Under the pieces are notes generated by a model. The model was not told the origin of the DNA and did not search any database. It saw nothing but the letters and a program-made list of their open reading frames with translations. A stretch of DNA of 9,318 nucleotides. Origin: Ruminococcaceae bacterium UBA945. GTDB lineage: Bacteria; Bacillota; Clostridia; Oscillospirales; Acutalibacteraceae. The stretch is from positions 15,061 through 24,378 of the forward strand of contig DBCZ01000048.1 in NCBI GenBank assembly GCA_002293315.1. Reading direction: 5' to 3'. Each line of letters starts with the position of its first letter. Positions within the stretch are counted from its first letter, which is position 1. Position numbers and translations under genes: made by a program. Of this stretch, positions 6,380-9,318 are shown one piece after another.

Positions 6380-6399
6380 AAAGAGCCTAACGGCTCTTT
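6380..6399. terminator. Shared terminator for the nusB operon and rpmB
   Basis: AAAGAGCC (6380-6387) and GGCTCTTT (6392-6399) form a perfect 8-bp stem around the tetraloop TAAC. Read on the minus strand after rpmB it is followed by a strong T-tract (TTTTTTGTTTTC, complement of 6371-6382). Read on the + strand it is followed by a weaker TTTCTCTT. It is therefore chiefly the rpmB terminator and probably also limits convergent transcription from the nusB operon. A weaker 6-bp hairpin (6355-6360 with 6369-6374) lies beside it. Confidence 0.85.
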
Positions 6400-6402
6400 C
6401 TC

Positions 6403-6591
6403 TTATACTGCTCTCTGAACTTTTCCCGAACGCAGGCAGCGGGTGCAGACATTCACACGCTTAGGCGTACCTTCAACAACAGCCTTAACGCGCTTGATGT
6501 TGGGCTTCCAAGTCCTGTTTGAACGTCTGTGAGAGTGAGAAACCTTGATACCGAAAGAAACACCCTTGCCGCAAATATCACATTTTGCCAT
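6403..6591 (-). CDS. rpmB: 50S ribosomal protein L28
   Basis: A 62-residue ribosomal protein L28 of the large subunit. It begins MAKCDICGKGVSFGIKVSHS and contains the family stretch RRSNRTWKPNIKRV and NVCTRCLRSGKV. Four cysteines in two CxxC pairs (C4, C7, C49, C52) mark the zinc-binding form, which in many bacteria has a zinc-free paralogue used under zinc shortage. A longer in-frame reading (from 6672) is possible, but the ATG at 6591 is set by a near-perfect ribosome binding site and gives the normal family length. It is the only minus-strand gene in the window, with its own promoter and terminator. It is convergent with the RluA gene and divergent from the M50 gene. Confidence 0.97.
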   Translation of the reverse strand: MAKCDICGKGVSFGIKVSHSHRRSNRTWKPNIKRVKAVVEGTPKRVNVCTRCLRSGKVQRAV

Positions 6592-6596
6592 ATCTG

Positions 6597-6604
6597 CACC
6601 TCCT
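6597..6604 (-). promoter_or_regulatory. Strong RBS that sets the rpmB start
   Basis: On the minus strand AGGAGGTG is an exact match to the anti-Shine-Dalgarno complement, five bases before the ATG at 6591. It excludes the longer in-frame reading that would add 27 residues. Confidence 0.85.
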
Positions 6605-6643
6605 CTATATAAAGTTAATAATTGCTTTTTGACAGCGAATAAA

Positions 6644-6672
6644 ATTATAGCAGAAGAGATTCCAAAAAGCAA
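6644..6672 (-). promoter_or_regulatory. Promoter of rpmB
   Basis: On the minus strand a perfect -10 TATAAT (6649-6644) is preceded by TGC, an extended -10. A -35-like TTGCTT (6672-6667) lies 17 bases upstream. Transcription would start near 6637, about 45 nt before the rpmB ATG. The -35 overlaps one arm of an inverted repeat (6671-6678 / 6694-6701). Confidence 0.65.
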
Positions 6673-6701
6673 GCTTTTTTCTCGGTTTTTTCTAAAAGCT
6701 T
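6671..6701. repeat. Inverted repeat between divergent promoters
   Basis: AAGCTTTT (6671-6678) and AAAAGCTT (6694-6701) are perfect 8-base inverted copies around a 15-base pyrimidine-rich spacer. The pair sits in the gap between rpmB and the M50 gene, touching the rpmB -35. It could be a protein-binding site, but in such A+T-rich DNA an 8-base match may be chance. Confidence 0.35.
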
Positions 6702-6719
6702 AAATATGCGTCGTTTGAA

Positions 6720-6748
6720 TTGTCTTTTTGCTCGTTTTGTATTATAAT
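6720..6748 (+). promoter_or_regulatory. Promoter of the M50-scpA-scpB operon
   Basis: A perfect -10 TATAAT (6743-6748) lies 17 bases after TTGTCT (6720-6725), which matches the -35 consensus at four of six bases. The start of transcription would be near 6755, giving a leader of only about 20 nt. AAGGAG (6759-6764) then lies ten bases before the ATG at 6775. Confidence 0.65.
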
Positions 6749-6774
6749 TCTCTGTAATAAGGAGTGACAATAAT

Positions 6775-7473
6775 ATGCTTTTTAATGCAATCATGATACT
6801 CGTACGCGGCGGAACGGTTGACCCGTGGACAATAGTCGCGGAAATCTGCGCCGTAATTTTCATAATTCTTTTGATTCTGCCCCTTCACGAGCTCGCGCAC
6901 GGCTGGGTAGCGAATAAGCTCGGTGACCCGACAGCAAAGCTTGAGGGCAGACTTACGTTCAACCCTCTCGCAAGCGTGGATTACATGGGCGCGCTCTGGC
7001 TTTTGCTGTTCGGCTTCGGCTGGGCAAAGCCCGTGCCGGTTAATCCGAGGTATTTCAAAAAGCCGAAGAGAGATATGGCTCTTACTGTCATCGCCGGGCC
7101 GGTTTCCAATATTCTCGCGGCGCTTATCGGAGGCTTTATATTGGTTGCGATGATGATTTTTATTACCCCCGGAAACCCCGTCATAGGTTTTATAATTCAG
7201 TTTGTAGGGTTTTATGTGACGGTGAACATATCAATCGCGGTGTTTAATCTTCTTCCTCTGCCGCCGCTGGACGGCTCGCGCGTCGTTGCGGCGCTGTTGC
7301 CGGATAATCTCGTCTCGAAGTATTACCGCTATCAAAACATGATTATGATGCTTCTCTTCGCGCTCATCTTTCTGGGTGCGCTCAGAGGTCCGCTCAGTGC
7401 GGTTCAGTCGGCACTCACAAGCGGCGTGATGTTTATCGCAGAGCTGCCGTTTAAGCTGTTCGGCTTGATTTAG
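6775..7473 (+). CDS. Site-2-protease-like M50 membrane metallopeptidase
   Basis: A 232-residue integral membrane zinc metalloprotease of family M50. The zinc motif HELAH (H38, E39, H42) lies at the end of the first membrane helix (about 20-42) and is followed by GWVANKLGDPTAKLEGRLTF. The third zinc ligand is D166 in NLLPLPPLDGSRV (158-170). Further hydrophobic segments cover about 70-84, 101-130, 135-163 and 188-204. There is no PDZ domain, so this is the short type common in Gram-positive bacteria, distinct from RseP/RasP. Enzymes of this kind cleave substrates within the membrane; the substrate here is unknown. It leads an operon with its own promoter, and scpA starts 11 bases after its stop. 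Such a protease beside scpAB is a context I recall from Clostridia, but no functional link is established. Confidence 0.9.
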   Translation: MLFNAIMILVRGGTVDPWTIVAEICAVIFIILLILPLHELAHGWVANKLGDPTAKLEGRLTFNPLASVDYMGALWLLLFGFGWAKPVPVNPRYFKKPKRDMALTVIAGPVSNILAALIGGFILVAMMIFITPGNPVIGFIIQFVGFYVTVNISIAVFNLLPLPPLDGSRVVAALLPDNLVSKYYRYQNMIMMLLFALIFLGALRGPLSAVQSALTSGVMFIAELPFKLFGLI

Positions 7474-7484
7474 AAAGGCGGAAA

Positions 7485-8201
7485 ATGGAAAAGCTTCAGT
7501 ATAAGATTGAGGTGTTTGAAGGCCCGCTCGACATGCTTTTGATGCTCATCTCAAAGAATAAATTGAATATATACGATATTCCCATCGCCGAGCTTCTTGA
7601 GCAGTATCTTGAGCAAATTGAGCTTATGAGGCGAGAGAATATGGATGTCGCCAGCGAATTTCTTGAGATGGCGGCGCGCCTCGTCTATATGAAAAGCCTG
7701 TCTCTTCTTCCGAAGCACGAGGAAGAGGAAGCATTGAGGGCGGAGTTGACGGGACAGCTGATTGAGTATCAGCAGTGCAAGGAGGTTGCGGCGAAAATCG
7801 GAGAGGCTATCTCGTTTGACAGGCTTACGCGCGAGGCGCTTGATTTTCCGCCCGACATGGAATATAAGGGCAGCCATACGCCGCAGGAGCTGCTTTCCGC
7901 GCTCATGATGGCCATCGGCAAGGGCAAAAGCCTGCAGCCGCCCAAGCCGGAATCCTTCTCAGGTATAGTTTCAACTAAAATTGTCACGGTTACGTCGCAG
8001 GTGGTATCGGTTCTCAGAAGCCTGTGGAGGAAAAAGAAGATTTCATATAAAGCTCTGTTCGGCGGGAAAAAGGACAAGTCTGAAAGAGTGGCGGCTTTCC
8101 TCGCGATTCTGGAGCTCGTTAAGGGCAGAAGAATTCGTGTGGACGGCGACGGAGACAAAGCCGAGGTAAAACTGATTAGCGGAGGAAAAACAGCCGAATG
8201 A
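7485..8201 (+). CDS. scpA: Segregation and condensation protein A (kleisin)
   Basis: A 238-residue kleisin subunit of the bacterial condensin Smc-ScpA-ScpB, which organises and segregates newly replicated chromosomes. The N-terminal signature FEGPLDMLLMLISKNKLNIY begins at residue 11, followed by DIPIAELLEQYLEQI and the helix with ASEFLEMAARLVYMKSLSLL (residues 56-75), which contacts the Smc neck. The middle is variable and binds ScpB. The C-terminal winged-helix region (about 165-238, including AAFLAILELVKGRRIRV) would cap the Smc head. Length is in the normal range. A purine-rich AAAGGCGG lies a few bases before the ATG, and the stop overlaps scpB by 4 nt. Confidence 0.95.
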   Translation: MEKLQYKIEVFEGPLDMLLMLISKNKLNIYDIPIAELLEQYLEQIELMRRENMDVASEFLEMAARLVYMKSLSLLPKHEEEEALRAELTGQLIEYQQCKEVAAKIGEAISFDRLTREALDFPPDMEYKGSHTPQELLSALMMAIGKGKSLQPPKPESFSGIVSTKIVTVTSQVVSVLRSLWRKKKISYKALFGGKKDKSERVAAFLAILELVKGRRIRVDGDGDKAEVKLISGGKTAE

Positions 8202-8764
8202 GCATTTTAACGGGCCAGGTTGAGGCCATCATATTTTCAAGCGGAGAGCCAGTTAGTATTGACAGAATCAGTCAGGTGCTGAATGTTAAGGCTGATGACG
8301 TGCTTGCCGCTGTAGACGAACTGAGTGAAAAGTATAACTCGCCCGAAAGCGGGGTAAATATAGCCGTTCTTGATAAAAGCGTGCAGATGTGTACGAACCC
8401 TGCCTTTGCAGAGGAAGCCAGAGAAGCACTTGATTTGCGGCGTAACCTGCCGCTTTCGCAGGCGGCGCTTGAGGTGCTCGCGGTTGTGGCGTATAATCAG
8501 CCTGTGACGAAGGCCTTCGTCGAGCAGGTGAGAGGCGTCGATTGCTCCGGCGTCGTCGGCAGCCTCATGCAAAAGGGGCTTCTTGAAGAGCGGGGGAGGC
8601 TTGAGCTTCCCGGCAGGCCGCTTCTTTACGGAACAACTGAAAACTTCCTGCGCTGCATGGGCGTGAGCTCGGTGTCTGATTTGCCTCTGCCGCCCAAGAG
8701 CAAGCTTGAGGAAGACGGAGAACAGCTCTCGCTTGAGGCGATTGAAGATGAGGCTGAAGCATAG
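8198..8764 (+). CDS. scpB: Segregation and condensation protein B
   Basis: A 188-residue ScpB, the dimeric partner that binds the middle of ScpA in the Smc condensin complex. It consists of two winged-helix domains: the first covers about 1-85 (GQVEAIIFSSGEPVSIDRIS), the second about 88-165, with AYNQPVTKAFVEQVRGVDCS, QKGLLEERGRLELPGRPLLY and GTTENFL. A strongly acidic tail follows from about 170 (EEDGEQLSLEAIEDEAEA), as often seen in ScpB. The ATG overlaps the scpA stop (ATGA). GGAGG at 8181-8185 is 12 bases upstream, rather far, so termination-reinitiation probably contributes. The stop is 18 bases before the next gene. Confidence 0.95.
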   Translation: MSILTGQVEAIIFSSGEPVSIDRISQVLNVKADDVLAAVDELSEKYNSPESGVNIAVLDKSVQMCTNPAFAEEAREALDLRRNLPLSQAALEVLAVVAYNQPVTKAFVEQVRGVDCSGVVGSLMQKGLLEERGRLELPGRPLLYGTTENFLRCMGVSSVSDLPLPPKSKLEEDGEQLSLEAIEDEAEA

Positions 8765-8782
8765 AGAAGGTGAGGTGGAAAA

Positions 8783-9318
8783 ATGACGGCGCTTATCATT
8801 ATTTCTAGCATTTTTGCGTTCATTTTTCTGCTGTTGATAGTTCCTTTGCGGGCTCATGTTGTCTTCAAAGAGGAGTTCACTCTCGTAATTAGATACCTTT
8901 TTCTGAAATTCCAAATTGTGCCTTCAAAAGAGGATGAACCCGAAGAGAAAGCGAAAAAGCCCGCCGAAGAGGAAAAACCCGAGGGCATGGGAGGCAGGCT
9001 TAAGGCTTTCTTCAAGCGCGAGGGGATGAAGGGCTTTCTCAATTTCACCGGAGACGTCGTGAAGCTGTTGGGGGGAACGCTTAAAAGGGTGCTGAAGCAC
9101 GCAAGGATTCGCTATTTTGATTTGTATATCTGCATTGGCGGTGAAGATGCCGCCGACATTGCCGAGCTGTACGGTCAGGCATGTGCTGTGGTATATCCCG
9201 CTTATTCGCTGCTTTTCAGCATTGCAAGGCCAAGGCGGAAGAATGCTGTGACCATTGACGCAGATTTTACCGGCGTGAGCAGCACGGTGAGTTTTGAGAG
9301 CAAAATCAACATATCTCC
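8783..9318 (+). CDS. DUF2953 family membrane-anchored protein (partial, 3' end outside window)
   Basis: An open reading frame from ATG 8783 to the window edge, giving 178 codons without a stop. GAGGTGG (8772-8778) precedes it by four bases. The protein starts with one hydrophobic helix (about residues 3-22, LIIISSIFAFIFLLLIVPLR). A charged, low-complexity Lys/Glu linker covers about 47-68. A later block includes ARIRYFDLYICIGGEDAADI (residues 107-126) and ELYGQACAVVYPAYSLL, which I recognise as the DUF2953 signature. The B. subtilis relative is YtfI, normally followed by the sporulation protein YtfJ (GerW); a ytfJ-like gene is therefore expected just beyond the edge. Molecular function is unknown. 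It follows scpB by 18 bases and is probably co-transcribed. Confidence 0.8.
   Translation, partial: MTALIIISSIFAFIFLLLIVPLRAHVVFKEEFTLVIRYLFLKFQIVPSKEDEPEEKAKKPAEEEKPEGMGGRLKAFFKREGMKGFLNFTGDVVKLLGGTLKRVLKHARIRYFDLYICIGGEDAADIAELYGQACAVVYPAYSLLFSIARPRRKNAVTIDADFTGVSSTVSFESKINIS

Noticed and set aside
2701..8710. Frequent AAGCTT six-base words throughout the window
   Set aside because: Most fall in frame as Lys-Leu (AAG CTT) or as common Leu codons, so codon preference explains them; no regular spacing is seen.
8237..8914. Long minus-strand open frame of 225 codons opposite scpB and the start of the DUF2953 gene
   Set aside because: The + strand frames here encode clear ScpB and DUF2953 family sequences with ribosome binding sites; the antisense translation shows no recognisable domain and has no ribosome binding site I can support.

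Overview
The window looks like ordinary chromosomal housekeeping DNA from a low-to-mid GC Gram-positive bacterium, most likely a Clostridia-class Firmicute of the Oscillospirales/Ruminococcaceae type. This rests on strong AGGAGG-type ribosome binding sites, a TTG start, short overlaps between genes, a nusB-xseA-xseB-ispA cluster, scpA-scpB, a zinc-type L28, and a DUF2953 gene after scpB, an order I know from spore-forming Firmicutes. I cannot name the species from sequence alone. All genes except rpmB read on the + strand. I see no mobile element, CRISPR array, tRNA or rRNA.

Layout. (1) 1-219: no confident gene; a promoter-like region with a nested palindrome lies just upstream of the first gene. 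(2) 220-2225: a ROK-family glucokinase overlapping by 4 nt a galM aldose 1-epimerase, a two-gene sugar unit. (3) 2281-2697: a NUDIX hydrolase resembling Ap4A hydrolases, followed by a terminator-like hairpin. (4) 2768-6346: a tightly packed operon of nusB, xseA, xseB, ispA and an RluA-family pseudouridine synthase. The last four are joined by overlaps of 8, 8 and 1 nt. (5) 6380-6591: rpmB on the minus strand, convergent with the operon through a shared hairpin terminator and divergent from the next operon. (6) 6775-9318: an operon of a site-2-protease-like M50 metallopeptidase, scpA, scpB and a DUF2953 membrane-anchored protein that runs off the window edge.

How the genes work together. The glucokinase and epimerase would equilibrate glucose anomers and phosphorylate glucose. 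The nusB operon mixes transcription antitermination, DNA repair (both exonuclease VII subunits), isoprenoid precursor chain elongation and RNA modification; such mixed operons are normal in Firmicutes. ScpA and ScpB are the kleisin and dimeric partner of the SMC chromosome condensation complex.

I did not find a convincing undescribed system. The points most worth a second look are the mutually exclusive hairpins between the NUDIX stop codon and nusB, the nested palindrome over the promoter of the glucokinase unit, the unusual gene following ispA, a short gap in the pseudouridine synthase, and the uncharacterised DUF2953 protein sharing a run with an intramembrane protease and the SMC partners.
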